This document shows, piece after piece, positions 19,369 through 29,252 of a stretch of DNA of 64,000 nucleotides; the stretch's first letter is position 1; each line of letters begins with the position of its first letter. The position numbers were made by a program, and so were the translations under genes. The DNA is taken from contig NZ_CP018346.1 of assembly GCF_001989455.1 (NCBI RefSeq), positions 806,001 to 870,000 of the forward strand, read 5' to 3'. The notes beneath the pieces were generated by a model that was given only the letters and a program-made list of their open reading frames with translations, was not told the origin of the DNA and made no database searches. The stretch is from Prochlorococcus sp. RS04. GTDB lineage: Bacteria > Cyanobacteriota > Cyanobacteriia > PCC-6307 > Cyanobiaceae.

Positions 19369-21708
19369 TTAAAAATAATCTGAAATACTATTATTAAATT
19401 TTTCGGTTAATTCCTCAACCCTAATATTGCAAATATTTTTTTCGTTGATTTTTATTTTCAGCGAGTGACTAGATACGTATCCTATTTTTTTTACATAAAC
19501 ACTTGATGGAAAATTTTTTTTATTTTGTTTTAAATAATTAAACCATGCATTTTGTTTAATTTTACTAATTGAAAAAATAATTCTTGACCCCCCTTCCGCA
19601 AACAATAAATTATCAACTCTATTTAAATCTTTCTCTAATTCTATAGTTGCACCCCTTGCGGACAAAATACAAGACTCTGCTAAAGCTATAGCTAAACCTC
19701 CGTCGCTTATATCATGAGAAGAAACTACAAGACTGTTTAAAATCGCATTCCTTAAAAAATTCTGGCAAAACTTTTCATCCAGCAAATCTATTTTTGGAGG
19801 CCGACCTGTGATTTCTCCATGAAAATATTCCAGATAAGAACTAGCTGCAATTGTCATATCTGATTTATATGAACCAATTAACCAGATTTGATCTTCAATA
19901 TTTTTCCATTCACTACTAATAGCTTTTTCGACATTATCTAACCTACCAACCATTCCAATAACAGGAGTAGGATTAATAGGGGTAATTAGATTATCTTTAT
20001 TTTTAGATTCATTATATAAAGATACATTACCTCCTGTAACAGGAGTTTCTAAAGCTTTACAGGCTTCAGCAATTCCATTACATGAAGATGAAAGTTGCCA
20101 ATATCCTATTTCATTCTCAGGGGAAGAAAAATTTAAATTATTTGTAATTGCTACTGGTTCAGCACCAACACAACTAACATTTCTAGCGGACTCTGCAACG
20201 GCAGCGATAGATCCTCTAAAAGGATCAAGCGCAACCCATCTACTATTGCAATCAACTGAAGCAGCGACACCAGAAAATACTTTAGTTTTATTTTTTTTAT
20301 TTTGTTCCCTTAGTCTTACTACGGCTGCATCTGATTTTCCAGGTTTAAAAACTGTATTTGACTGAACTTGAGAGTCATATTGTTTAAAAATCCATCGTTT
20401 AGAAGCTATTGATGGATTAGAGAGTAGTTTTAAAATGATTTCGGAAAAAGAGAAATTCTTATTTTCCTTCAATGAAAATATTTTTTGATCATGAATTTCT
20501 GGCAAATCATTTTCTTTCCATTCCCATTTATTTAAAAGATCATCTGGTGGGTTATTAATCACATTGTGAAAATTTACTGGAGTATCATCAGATAAGGCAG
20601 CAGTAGGTATTTGGGCCACAATTTTATCTTTATGAGAAATAATTACCTCATTAGTTCCTATCACTTCACCAATAACACTGGCATATAATCCCCATTTATT
20701 AAATTTTTCAATAAGATCATTAATTTTTTTTTCTTTAACAACAAATAACATTCTTTCTTGCGATTCCGATAATAAATATTGGTATGAGGACATATCATCT
20801 TCTCTAGAAGGAACCAAATCTAAATCAATAGATATCCCTAAATTTCCATTTGCGGCCATTTCTGCGCTACTGCATGTTAAACCTGCAGCACCCATATCTT
20901 GAGCTGCAATTACATCCCCTGTCTTAAAAGCATCCAAACAAGCTTCAATAAGACTTTTCTCAACAAATGGATCACCTACCTGAACAGCAGGTCTATCATC
21001 CAATGAAGTTGTAGTTAATTCTGAACTAGCAAAACTAGCACCACCAACACCATCTCTGCCAGTTGTATTACCAACATATAACACTGGTGATCCTACGTTT
21101 TTAGCTCCAGAACAAACGATTTCCTCAGTCTCTAAGAGTCCTAAAGCCATAACATTCACTAGAGGATTTCCAGAGTAACTATCATCGAATTCAATTTCAC
21201 CTCCAACAGTCGGCACACCTACGCAATTCCCATAATGTGCAATACCGGATACAACACCTCGTAGTAAATCAACATTTGATGATTTATCAAGGTTGCCAAA
21301 TCTCAATGAATTCAAGACAGCGATTGGCCTTGCACCCATTGTGAATATATCTCTTAAAATTCCTCCTACACCTGTTGCTGCGCCTTGAAAAGGTTCAATA
21401 GCAGAAGGATGATTATGACTTTCTATTTTAAAAACAAGTTTTTGATTGTTTCCAACATCAATAACACCAGCATTTTCTCCAGGTCCAACTAAAACATTTT
21501 TACCTTTAGTGGGAAACTTAGATAGTAAAGGTTTTGAATTTCTATAACAACAATGTTCAGACCACATAACGCCAAACATGCCTAATTCCGTTCTGTTAGG
21601 TTTTCTCTTTAATCTTTTGCAAATTTCTTCATAATCATTAAGTGTTAAATTTTCAACTTGTAATGCTTCATTGAGATCATATCGATCATTATTTTCTTGA
21701 TTTATCAT
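19369..21708 (-). CDS. purL: Phosphoribosylformylglycinamidine synthase subunit PurL
   Basis: ATP-dependent conversion of FGAR to FGAM. The 779-aa length is that of the small PurL that works with separate PurS and PurQ, neither of which is in the window. Motifs include [43 protein letters not shown] (about residues 92-116), [18 protein letters not shown], and the second repeat's [12 protein letters not shown] and [17 protein letters not shown]. Four bases separate it from the upstream PRC gene. Confidence 0.98.
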   Translation of the reverse strand: MINQENNDRYDLNEALQVENLTLNDYEEICKRLKRKPNRTELGMFGVMWSEHCCYRNSKPLLSKFPTKGKNVLVGPGENAGVIDVGNNQKLVFKIESHNHPSAIEPFQGAATGVGGILRDIFTMGARPIAVLNSLRFGNLDKSSNVDLLRGVVSGIAHYGNCVGVPTVGGEIEFDDSYSGNPLVNVMALGLLETEEIVCSGAKNVGSPVLYVGNTTGRDGVGGASFASSELTTTSLDDRPAVQVGDPFVEKSLIEACLDAFKTGDVIAAQDMGAAGLTCSSAEMAANGNLGISIDLDLVPSREDDMSSYQYLLSESQERMLFVVKEKKINDLIEKFNKWGLYASVIGEVIGTNEVIISHKDKIVAQIPTAALSDDTPVNFHNVINNPPDDLLNKWEWKENDLPEIHDQKIFSLKENKNFSFSEIILKLLSNPSIASKRWIFKQYDSQVQSNTVFKPGKSDAAVVRLREQNKKNKTKVFSGVAASVDCNSRWVALDPFRGSIAAVAESARNVSCVGAEPVAITNNLNFSSPENEIGYWQLSSSCNGIAEACKALETPVTGGNVSLYNESKNKDNLITPINPTPVIGMVGRLDNVEKAISSEWKNIEDQIWLIGSYKSDMTIAASSYLEYFHGEITGRPPKIDLLDEKFCQNFLRNAILNSLVVSSHDISDGGLAIALAESCILSARGATIELEKDLNRVDNLLFAEGGSRIIFSISKIKQNAWFNYLKQNKKNFPSSVYVKKIGYVSSHSLKIKINEKNICNIRVEELTEKFNNSISDYF

Positions 21709-21711
21709 TAT

Positions 21712-22419
21712 TTATATCCAAGGGTCATCTTCTTTTTTTTCACTAGAAGGTATATATGTTCTTTTATTATTATAAAAACTTTTTTCTTCAAAATCTAAGT
21801 TTTGGCTAATATCTTCATCTTCTTCAAGCCAATCCTCTAATCTGTTAGAAGCAATATTTTTCATGTCATCAAATCTATCAAAAATTTTTTTTCCTTTTTG
21901 CATAAATTCATTTTTAATACTTGATTTAATTAAAGATAAATCATCTAAAGAATTACTATCACAGAATACCAATCCCGGTTGTTGGTCATTGATATTATCA
22001 ATAGTTAATTTCCATCTACTAGAACCTGGAATCTTAGGATTAGATCTAGAAACTAAGTAATATTTAATTTTTCCCGTTTTAATTTCAAATAAAAAATCTG
22101 CAATCACTCCTATTTTTGATCCATTTATATTTATAAGATTAGCTTCTATTAAAGTTGGGAACCTATTTAAAGTTGCTAAATCCGAAATAGCTGGATCGCC
22201 TTTGACATAAATTTCATTATCTATTATTTGAGTGATTTGATTTAATCGCCAAACATTTCTTTTTAAATCAAAATTTGAAGGACGAGAGTACCATCCTAGA
22301 ATCCGGTGAACTGGAGGGTGCATCCAAACATTTTCACCATTTCCATAATTAAGGACCATATTGCCCTTAACATTATAATTTAGTAATTCACTTAATAAAA
22401 TTTCTTTTGGTAATTTCAA
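21712..22419 (-). CDS. PRC-barrel domain protein of the dnaN-purL operon
   Basis: A 235-aa protein with two PRC-barrel-like segments: about residues 1-70 (LLSELLNYNVKGNMVL through WRLNQI) and about 90-145 (EANLININGSKIGVIADFLFE followed by GKIKYYLVSRS). The C-terminal third is acidic and low-complexity, ending in EKKEDDPWI. PRC barrels occur in photosynthetic reaction-centre H subunits and in RimM; the role here is unknown. It sits one base after dnaN and four bases before purL, so it is co-transcribed with both. Confidence 0.85.
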   Translation of the reverse strand: MKLPKEILLSELLNYNVKGNMVLNYGNGENVWMHPPVHRILGWYSRPSNFDLKRNVWRLNQITQIIDNEIYVKGDPAISDLATLNRFPTLIEANLININGSKIGVIADFLFEIKTGKIKYYLVSRSNPKIPGSSRWKLTIDNINDQQPGLVFCDSNSLDDLSLIKSSIKNEFMQKGKKIFDRFDDMKNIASNRLEDWLEEDEDISQNLDFEEKSFYNNKRTYIPSSEKKEDDPWI

Positions 22420-22420
22420 A

Positions 22421-23578
22421 TTAAGAACGAACCTGCACAGGCATAACTAAATAAGTAAAAGAATTAAGATTATCTTCTGGCACAAAAACGGCTGGAGTAG
22501 TTGCAATATTACACTTTAAAAGTACGTTTTCAGAAGCAATCACTTTTAAACCTTCTAACAGATATCTTACGTTAAATGCAATATCAAAATTTTCTCCAGA
22601 GTAAGAAACAGGTATTGATTCATTTGCATTTCCAATATCTTGAGCATCTGCGCTGATTGAAGCTAAATCTTTATCATCTAATTTAATCTTTACAACACTA
22701 CTTTGCTGATCGGCTAAAACAGCAATTCTTTCTAATGCATCAATTAATTTTTTTGTATTAAAATTTAGAATTTTAGAAAAAGAATCAGGAATTAATTGTG
22801 AATAATTAGGATAAGTACCTTCTAAAGTTCTTGTAGTAATTATTTGATTAGTTGATATAAATACTACTTGTCCTTTGTCATAAAAAAGCTTAATTGAATT
22901 TTCTGAACTTCTCAAAGATACTAATTTTTCAATTTCTCTTAATGATCTAGTTGGGATAGTTACAGATAAATCATCAACATTTGAAGATAAGTTTTCTTTA
23001 TTTTCAATATGTTCTTCATTACCAATTAAAGCAACAGCCAATCTGTGGCCATCTGTAGAAGCAGACTCTAAATAATTTGGTTTGAAAGTAAAATTAACAC
23101 CTGTGAGTAGTTGCTTTGAATCATCATTACTGCTTGCAAAAATAGTGGATTTTAAGGCCTTTAAAAAAGAAATAGGATCAATATTCAAAGAAGTGCCGCT
23201 TTCAACAAATGGTAAATTAGGGTATTCATCAGAGGGTATCCCTTTTAGGTTAAAAGAACCTCTATCACTTTTTATTAGGATATTATCTGAATTCTCCTCT
23301 ACTTCTAGAGAAACAGGAGTTTCATTAGGTAGTTTGTTTACTATTTCTGATAAGAGTTTTGAAGGTATAGTTATAGCTCCACTATTTTTAACAGTTCCAT
23401 CAAAAGAAGTTTGAATTCCTAAATTCAAATCAAATCCTGTGACGCTAATTTTATTAGTGCCTTCATCAGCTGTTAAAAGTATGTTTGCAAGAATTGGATG
23501 CGTTGGCCTTGCAGCAACTGCCTTGCTTACTAGTTGTATAGCATTATTTAGTTCATTTTGATTACAAATAATTTCCAT
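22421..23578 (-). CDS. dnaN: DNA polymerase III beta (sliding clamp) subunit
   Basis: Ring-shaped processivity clamp. The 385-aa protein has three clamp repeats; motifs include VSKAVAARPTHPILANILL, IPSKLLSEIVNKLP, STDGHRLAVA, IPTRSLREIEKLV, and the C-terminal end FVPEDNLNSFTYLVMPVQVR with the typical YLVMPV. dnaA is not adjacent, as in other cyanobacteria of this group. The 335-bp region upstream, back to thrC, holds DnaA-box-like sequences. Confidence 0.98.
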   Translation of the reverse strand: MEIICNQNELNNAIQLVSKAVAARPTHPILANILLTADEGTNKISVTGFDLNLGIQTSFDGTVKNSGAITIPSKLLSEIVNKLPNETPVSLEVEENSDNILIKSDRGSFNLKGIPSDEYPNLPFVESGTSLNIDPISFLKALKSTIFASSNDDSKQLLTGVNFTFKPNYLESASTDGHRLAVALIGNEEHIENKENLSSNVDDLSVTIPTRSLREIEKLVSLRSSENSIKLFYDKGQVVFISTNQIITTRTLEGTYPNYSQLIPDSFSKILNFNTKKLIDALERIAVLADQQSSVVKIKLDDKDLASISADAQDIGNANESIPVSYSGENFDIAFNVRYLLEGLKVIASENVLLKCNIATTPAVFVPEDNLNSFTYLVMPVQVRS

Positions 23579-23702
23579 CAGAATTTGGAACTTTTTACAA
23601 ATACAATATACTTTTTTCGTAAATTAAATTCAATAAATTTATTTTTTACTCTTTTCTAATAAAAAAAATTAATAAAATAAAATCTTTAGTAGTAGTAGTT
23701 CT

Positions 23703-23720
23703 TGTGGAAACTGTGGAATT
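23703..23720 (-). promoter_or_regulatory. Pair of abutting DnaA-box-like sequences
   Basis: TGTGGAAAC and TGTGGAATT lie directly side by side on the + strand, that is two boxes of the TTTCCACA kind on the - strand with the same orientation. The first keeps the exact 8-base core TTTCCACA. They lie about 125 bp upstream of the dnaN start, inside the putative origin. Confidence 0.5.
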
Positions 23721-23884
23721 CTTAAATTAAACATCTTATTTATTTAGTTTATGAAGAAAAGAATATGTGTAAAAAATTTCTTAATTGTTGAATATTTTTT
23801 TCTTTTTTTTAAAATTTTAAATTTATTCAACAAATAGAATTTCTTGTTATATACTTTTCAACAAATGAGGTTTGTTTTTAACTG

Positions 23885-23893
23885 ATTTCCACA
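23885..23893 (+). promoter_or_regulatory. DnaA-box-like sequence near the end of thrC
   Basis: ATTTCCACA has the exact 8-base core TTTCCACA in opposite orientation to the pair at 23703-23720, so the two sites bracket the A/T-rich stretch between them. This is the arrangement expected around an unwinding element, but it has not been tested. Confidence 0.45.
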
Positions 23894-23913
23894 GACACTA
23901 TTTTTTTTGGATT

Positions 23914-25017
23914 TTAATATCCCAAGATTTTAGTTATATTTTTTAATGAAGGTTCTACATTTTTCCTAAAAATAGCATCATTATTTTCTATAGCGCAATT
24001 AGGATCTTTCAATCCATTTCCAGTTAGAACACAAACAATAGTCGATTCTTTTTGAATTCTATTTTTATTTTTAATTAGACCAGCAACAGATGCTGCACTG
24101 GCAGGTTCACAAAAAACCCCCTCTTTGGCGAGTATTTTATAAGCATCGATTATTTCTTCATCTGTAACTGACTGAAAATCTCCTTTACTCTCTTTTCTTA
24201 CTTTTTTTGCTTTTTCTCTATTTACAGGATTCCCAATTCTTATTGCAGTTGCAATTGTTTCTGGATCTTTAACTATTATATTTTTTACTAATGGAGCAGA
24301 GCCTTCGGATTGAAAACCCATCATTATTGGTAATTTCAGATTACTTTTTATTTTTGAATACTCTTTAAATCCCATCCAATAAGCAGTTATATTTCCCGCA
24401 TTACCCATTGGAATGCAAAGCCAATCAGGAGCATGACCTAAGTCATCAAATATTTCAAAAGCTGCCGTTTTTTGTCCTTGTATTCGATATGGATTAACAG
24501 AATTAACAAGTTCTATAGGATGTTCTGAGGATAAATCTCTGACAATTTCAAGAGCCATATCAAAGTTTCCATTAATAGATATTATTTCGGCGCCATACAT
24601 TAATGCTTGAGCAAGCTTTCCTTGTGCAACAAATCCTTCTGGGATTAAAACATAAGGTTTTAATCCTCCTCTTGAAGCATATGCAGCAGCAGCAGCAGAG
24701 GTGTTTCCAGTACTTGCACAAATTACTGCTTCACGGCCTTCTTCTTTTGCTTTGCTAATTGCCATAGTCATACCACGATCTTTAAAAGATCCTGTTGGAT
24801 TAAGGCCATCATATTTTAAAAAAACTTTTGTTCCGTTTCCAATTAAGTTGCTTATTGAATCGCTTAGAATTAGTGGAGTATTTCCTTCATTAAGGGAAAT
24901 AATAGGAGTTTTTTTTGTAACTGGTAGATATTGTTTATAAGCTTCTATTAGACCTGGCCACCTTTTTTTTCTGTAATTAATACGCAGTTTATTTTTGATT
25001 TTATTTAATAACAACAT
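23914..25017 (-). CDS. thrC: Threonine synthase
   Basis: PLP enzyme converting O-phosphohomoserine to threonine. The 367-aa protein is the short ThrC type. The PLP lysine is in [14 protein letters not shown] (about residues 73-86), [14 protein letters not shown] follows, and the phosphate-binding loop is [11 protein letters not shown]. The C-terminal [11 protein letters not shown] is conserved. The ATG at 25017 gives a basic N-terminal lead ([16 protein letters not shown]) usual for cyanobacterial ThrC. It follows the DUF1400 gene by 6 bp. Confidence 0.97.
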   Translation of the reverse strand: MLLLNKIKNKLRINYRKKRWPGLIEAYKQYLPVTKKTPIISLNEGNTPLILSDSISNLIGNGTKVFLKYDGLNPTGSFKDRGMTMAISKAKEEGREAVICASTGNTSAAAAAYASRGGLKPYVLIPEGFVAQGKLAQALMYGAEIISINGNFDMALEIVRDLSSEHPIELVNSVNPYRIQGQKTAAFEIFDDLGHAPDWLCIPMGNAGNITAYWMGFKEYSKIKSNLKLPIMMGFQSEGSAPLVKNIIVKDPETIATAIRIGNPVNREKAKKVRKESKGDFQSVTDEEIIDAYKILAKEGVFCEPASAASVAGLIKNKNRIQKESTIVCVLTGNGLKDPNCAIENNDAIFRKNVEPSLKNITKILGY

Positions 25018-25023
25018 AATCGT

Positions 25024-25593
25024 TTAATTTGTTTTGATTTTTTCTAGAGGAGAATTAGTGAAAAAGGTTAATAATTCTGAAATCGATTCTACTTTATTCA
25101 TAACTTTGCTCAAAGCGCTTACATCTAAAATTACAGTTTTGGTTGGGTATCCTTCAAAAAAATTTATTAGATTTATTTTTCCATTCCCTATTTGAATTCC
25201 TTGAATTACGCTTGCTCTAAGGGCTAACATACCTGTTCTTTCATCAGTTGCTTTGGGTGGATGGATAATAGATGAAAGTCTTGTAAAAAAAACATTTCCT
25301 ATTTCAGAATATACTAGTTTGCTTGCGATAGTAATAGGAATCTCAAAATCTTTATTTAAAATTGTTCTAATTTCATTATCGGGAGAACCAGTTGCTTTCA
25401 AAATTCTTTCTAAATTTTTTGAGAGTTTACCCTCTTTAGCAAAAGTTTTTAAAGAATTTACTTTAATTGTTCTAGAAAATATGTTGTATGTGATTTTAAT
25501 TTCTTCTGCACTATTAACTTTTGGAATATTAAATAATGGAGAAATTACTAAAATAAAAAATATTTTAACTATTAATAATTTATTAAACTTCAT
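25024..25593 (-). CDS. DUF1400 family exported protein
   Basis: A 189-aa protein with an N-terminal signal-like segment (LLIVKIFFILVISPLF, predicted cleavage near VNS-AEE) followed by a DUF1400 domain: IKITYNIFSRTIKVNSLKTFAKEG, then FFTRLSSIIHPP and IQIGNGKINLINFFEGYPTKTV. In larger cyanobacterial proteins this domain precedes an alpha/beta hydrolase; here it stands alone. The function is unknown. Its ATG directly follows the stop of the ABC1 gene (TAA then ATG), so the two are coupled. Confidence 0.85.
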   Translation of the reverse strand: MKFNKLLIVKIFFILVISPLFNIPKVNSAEEIKITYNIFSRTIKVNSLKTFAKEGKLSKNLERILKATGSPDNEIRTILNKDFEIPITIASKLVYSEIGNVFFTRLSSIIHPPKATDERTGMLALRASVIQGIQIGNGKINLINFFEGYPTKTVILDVSALSKVMNKVESISELLTFFTNSPLEKIKTN

Positions 25594-27450
25594 TTAGATA
25601 TTTGCACCAGCAGCAATCTTAACAAGTCTTACTACTCCTTTTTCAGTTACTTTTTTTGCAATTTTTATACCCATTTCTTTTGTATAGGGCTCATTTATAA
25701 GTCTTGGAACTCTTTTTAGAAAAATGTCAATTGAATACCCGGGTACTTTTTGTAAAATCTCTAAAAAGTTTCTCAACGGTTCTACATACATTATAAGGTC
25801 ACTTAAGTTATTATTTTCGTTAATAGTATTTAATTTAATTGATTGTGGAAGATAGTTATTCAAACTTTTCAATATTTTTAGACTAAGTAAATCTATTTGA
25901 TTCGTTAAACCTTCAACTATCTCATTTCTAAGAAATCCTCCATTTGTAGAAAAAAGAAGATTTATAACTTCGTCTAAAAGTTTTTCCAAATCGAGATTTG
26001 TTTGCTTTGCAGCGTTAGCAAGAAGATCTTCTAAACGGTCCCATTTAAATTTTTTATTATCAAAAAGCATTTCTTTAAGGCTTTCCCTCAATTGTGGATC
26101 AGGGTCTTCCATCAATCTTCTCGCAAAATATGGATAAGCTGCGCCTAATATTTTGAAGTTTGGATCTACGCTTAAAGCTATTCCTTCTAATGTGAGTAAT
26201 GACCTAATTATAAGTGCATAATATGGGGGAAGTCTGAAAGGGAATTTATACATAACACCAGACATATCGTCTGTAACGCTCTTAAAATCCATTTTCGAAA
26301 CACCTTGTTCAACAGCGTTAATGAAAACATCTTGAAACGCCGGAACAATGGGCTCTAAATTAACTTCTTCTGATAAAAATCCCAATTTTACGAAATCTTG
26401 GGACAATTTATCGAAGTTTTTATTTACTAAATGTACGACTGCTTGAATTAATCCTGATCTAGACTCTCTGGAAACTTCGCTCATCATTCCAAAATCTAGA
26501 TAACATAATCTTCCATCTTCTAAGGCTAATAAATTTCCTGGATGTGGGTCTGCATGAAAAAAACCATGTTCTAAAAGTTGTTCTAAACTGCATTGCACCC
26601 CTATATCAATCATTTCATCAGGATTAATTCCTAATTTTTTTACGTTTTCTAAATTTGTTAATTTTGTACCTTCTATCCATTCCATTGCTAAAACTCTTCT
26701 TGAAGTTATTTCTTTATAAATCTTTGGTACGGCAATCATTTTGTTATGTTTATGCATATCTCTAAATTTTTCTGCATTTGCAGCTTCGTTTAGATAATCC
26801 ATTTCTTCAAAAACTCTTTTGCCTAATTCATCAATCAAAGCAACTAAATCACTTCTTATTAATCCGATGTTATTTTTGAGCCAATAAGCAATATTTCTAA
26901 CTATGTAGAGATCTAAGGTTATTTGTTCTCTTAAACCTGGCCGTTGTACTTTTATTGCAACTATTTCTTCGTTTTTTAATTTAGCTTTATGCACTTGCCC
27001 TAAAGAGGCAGCTGAAATTGGCTCTCTATCAATTTCTAAAAAAAGCTCATTTATTTTGTATCCTAAATCTTCTTCTATTAATTCCATGGCTTTTTCTCCA
27101 TCAAATCCAGGGAGTTGATCTTGCAATTCAGATAATTCTTCAAGAAGAATTCCTGGGATTATATCGGGTCTTGTAGATAAAGCTTGGCCTGCCTTAACAA
27201 ATGCAGGTCCAAGTTCTACCAATAAATTTGTTAATTCTCTTGCTCTACATCTTGCTTGTTGTTCATTTTTCAATCTCCCAGTTAATTTATCCCATCCAAC
27301 GGAGAAGATGTAAGCAAAAATGGGTATGAGCGTTTGCCAAAGTCTTTTTAAAAGTCTTTTAGGATTTTTTTTGTAAATTTTAGAAATTGTTTCCGGATCA
27401 TAATTTAATAGTCCAGATACTTCAATAAAATCAGTAAAATCTTCTTTCAT
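25594..27450 (-). CDS. ABC1/UbiB-family protein kinase-like protein
   Basis: Atypical kinase of the ABC1/ADCK/UbiB family, tied in other organisms to quinone metabolism and, in plastids, to plastoglobules. Motifs: KAGQALSTRPDIIP (the KxGQ motif), ASLGQVHKAKL (Ala-rich loop), VAIKVQRPGLREQI, DEMDYLNEAANAEKF, MEWIEGTKL, HGFFHADPHPGNLL, and LCYLDFGMMSEV (DFG). The C-terminal ~120 residues vary. The 618-aa length is typical of cyanobacterial copies. It is divergent from recN with a 68-bp gap. Confidence 0.93.
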   Translation of the reverse strand: MKEDFTDFIEVSGLLNYDPETISKIYKKNPKRLLKRLWQTLIPIFAYIFSVGWDKLTGRLKNEQQARCRARELTNLLVELGPAFVKAGQALSTRPDIIPGILLEELSELQDQLPGFDGEKAMELIEEDLGYKINELFLEIDREPISAASLGQVHKAKLKNEEIVAIKVQRPGLREQITLDLYIVRNIAYWLKNNIGLIRSDLVALIDELGKRVFEEMDYLNEAANAEKFRDMHKHNKMIAVPKIYKEITSRRVLAMEWIEGTKLTNLENVKKLGINPDEMIDIGVQCSLEQLLEHGFFHADPHPGNLLALEDGRLCYLDFGMMSEVSRESRSGLIQAVVHLVNKNFDKLSQDFVKLGFLSEEVNLEPIVPAFQDVFINAVEQGVSKMDFKSVTDDMSGVMYKFPFRLPPYYALIIRSLLTLEGIALSVDPNFKILGAAYPYFARRLMEDPDPQLRESLKEMLFDNKKFKWDRLEDLLANAAKQTNLDLEKLLDEVINLLFSTNGGFLRNEIVEGLTNQIDLLSLKILKSLNNYLPQSIKLNTINENNNLSDLIMYVEPLRNFLEILQKVPGYSIDIFLKRVPRLINEPYTKEMGIKIAKKVTEKGVVRLVKIAAGANI

Positions 27451-27518
27451 AACTTTATATATTTAAAACCTTTATTTTTTTAAAAAAGAAGTTAATTTTT
27501 TTATATGGAAGATTTATC

Positions 27519-29198
27519 ATGTTAATACAACTAAAAATAGAAAATATTGCCTTAATAGAAATTATAGAAATTAATTTTGAAAAAGGTTTGAATATCATAA
27601 CTGGGGATTCAGGTTCAGGAAAATCATTAATTTTGGATTCCCTTAATGCTTTATTTGGTGGAACTAATATACCTCTAAAACATTTAATACGTCCAGGAAA
27701 AGATTTTTGTGTTATTGAGGCAATATTTTCTTCTTCTTCCCAAGTTAATAATTGGTTAATTGGTAATGGTTTTGAAACAACTTCTTCAGAATTACAAATT
27801 AAAAGAAAATCTTATAAAAAAAACAATAAAATCTTATCCAAATATAGCCTTAATAATTTACCAATTAATAGACAATCATTAGAAAAATTAGGAGGATTTT
27901 TAATAGATTCTGCAGGTCAATCTGACACTTTCATTTTTGATTCTTTAGATAAGAGAAGATTAATTATTGATGACTTATGTTCCCAAGAATTTAGAGAGAC
28001 TAGCGAAAGAATAAAAAGTATATGGGGAGAAACTAAAGTTTTAAAAGGATTATTGGATGAAAAAATAGAATTTTCTAAGAATCAAGAAGAAAAAAACTTA
28101 GCAATTAAACACATGTTGAAGAGTTTAGAAGAAGCTGATTTAAGTTCCAGTGAAGAAATTTTAGAATTAGAGTTAGTAGAAAAAAAACTTGTAAATAATT
28201 TAGAAATTAATAATTCAATAAAATCATCATTAGAAAATTTAAATAATTTCAGTCATGATGAGCCGTCAGTAATTTCTTTCATAAATAAATCAATAAAGAT
28301 TTTAAATAAAACAGCAGATTTCGATTTAAAGATTCAAAAATTTAGAGAGAAGTTATTAAATATTCATGCTGATATTGACGATTTAATTTTTGATCTAAAC
28401 TCATATTTGCAAGAAATAGAAAATGATGAATCTAATCTTTCAGAAATACAAAAAAGATTATTCTTTTTAAAAAACTTAGAGAGAACTTTTTTATTGGACC
28501 TTACTCAATTAATTGAAAAGCGCGATCAATTAAAGACGTATTTTCAACAAAATGATCAAGGTAGTGATATTTCCAGGATTCAAGCTCAGATTGAGAATTT
28601 ACAAAGTAATTTAAATTCTTTATTTGTTATTCAATCTACTGAAAGAAAAAAAATTGCTAAACAGTTACAAAATTCAGTAATGTCGATTTTGAATAATCTA
28701 GGTTTAGAAAATGCAAATTTTTCAATTCAATTTTCTGAATGCAAGCCTTCTGGCGATGGAATTGACGATATAAATTTTTTGTTTTCGGCTAATCCTGATC
28801 AGAAGCTTGCTCCATTATCAAATGTTATTTCTGGCGGAGAAATGTCAAGATTTTTATTAGCTATTAAATCTAGTATTTCTAAACAACCTAATACTTTCTT
28901 TTTAGATGAAATTGATAGTGGTTTAAGTGGTAAATCTCTATTTTCTTTGGTTGAGCTTATAAAAGAAATTTCTAAAAATCAACAAGTCTTATGTATTACA
29001 CATCAGCCATTCCTAGCTGCTAGGGGATCAACTCATTTCAAAGTTAATAAAAACGTTATTAATGGAATAACTTATACCTCAATTGCAAAATTAACTACAA
29101 AAAATCAAAGAAAAAATGAACTAATAGAACTTATAGGTGGAGGTTCATGCGAAGTAAACGAATATGCTTCTAGACTTCTTGATCGCTCAGCTGCGTAG
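27519..29198 (+). CDS. recN: DNA repair protein RecN
   Basis: SMC-like ATPase for double-strand-break repair. Walker A GDSGSGKSLILDS (about residues 30-42), a long coiled-coil middle region (about 150-370), signature VISGGEMSRFLLAIK, Walker B FFLDEIDSGLSG, and CITHQPFLAARG near the end. The 559-aa length is normal. No LexA-type site (AGTAC...GTACT) was seen in the 68-bp upstream gap. It runs in the same direction as uvrA, 54 bp away. Confidence 0.96.
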   Translation: MLIQLKIENIALIEIIEINFEKGLNIITGDSGSGKSLILDSLNALFGGTNIPLKHLIRPGKDFCVIEAIFSSSSQVNNWLIGNGFETTSSELQIKRKSYKKNNKILSKYSLNNLPINRQSLEKLGGFLIDSAGQSDTFIFDSLDKRRLIIDDLCSQEFRETSERIKSIWGETKVLKGLLDEKIEFSKNQEEKNLAIKHMLKSLEEADLSSSEEILELELVEKKLVNNLEINNSIKSSLENLNNFSHDEPSVISFINKSIKILNKTADFDLKIQKFREKLLNIHADIDDLIFDLNSYLQEIENDESNLSEIQKRLFFLKNLERTFLLDLTQLIEKRDQLKTYFQQNDQGSDISRIQAQIENLQSNLNSLFVIQSTERKKIAKQLQNSVMSILNNLGLENANFSIQFSECKPSGDGIDDINFLFSANPDQKLAPLSNVISGGEMSRFLLAIKSSISKQPNTFFLDEIDSGLSGKSLFSLVELIKEISKNQQVLCITHQPFLAARGSTHFKVNKNVINGITYTSIAKLTTKNQRKNELIELIGGGSCEVNEYASRLLDRSAA

Positions 29199-29215
29199 AA
29201 TAAAAAAAATTCTAC

Positions 29216-29221
29216 TATAAT
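29216..29221 (+). promoter_or_regulatory. Candidate -10 box for uvrA
   Basis: A perfect TATAAT lies 31 bp before the uvrA ATG, in a run of A and T bases. No clear -35 element is visible. The flanking A-tract and T-tract (29201-29228) could also form a weak stem that ends recN transcripts. Confidence 0.35.
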
Positions 29222-29252
29222 AGTTTTTTTAAATCATAATTTAGATTTAAAC

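Larger units (their letters stand above)
23579..23913. other. Putative chromosomal replication origin (oriC) between thrC and dnaN
   Basis: The only non-coding gap over 300 bp in the window, very A/T-rich. Seven elements resemble the cyanobacterial DnaA box TTTTCCACA (either strand): 23703-23711 (GTTTCCACA), 23712-23720 (AATTCCACA), 23766-23774 (TTTTACACA), 23786-23794 and 23824-23832 (both TATTCAACA), 23855-23863 (TTTTCAACA) and 23885-23893 (ATTTCCACA). Four of them have one mismatch. Long A/T tracts (about 23794-23828) could be the unwinding element. The dnaN promoter must also lie here. In Synechococcus elongatus the origin is next to dnaN, which supports the call. Confidence 0.65.

Noticed and set aside
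23751-23837. A 28-codon open frame starting with ATG in the thrC-dnaN gap (MKKRICVKNF...)
   Set aside because: Low-complexity Phe/Leu/Lys sequence across A/T tracts with DnaA-box-like sites; no sign of coding selection or a ribosome binding site.
27451-27518. LexA-type operator upstream of recN
   Set aside because: No AGTAC...GTACT palindrome is visible in the 68-bp gap.
29201-29228. A/T-tract stem at the recN-uvrA junction as an intrinsic terminator
   Set aside because: The inner stem has a one-base loop and no GC pairs, so it is weak; the TATAAT is better read as a promoter element.
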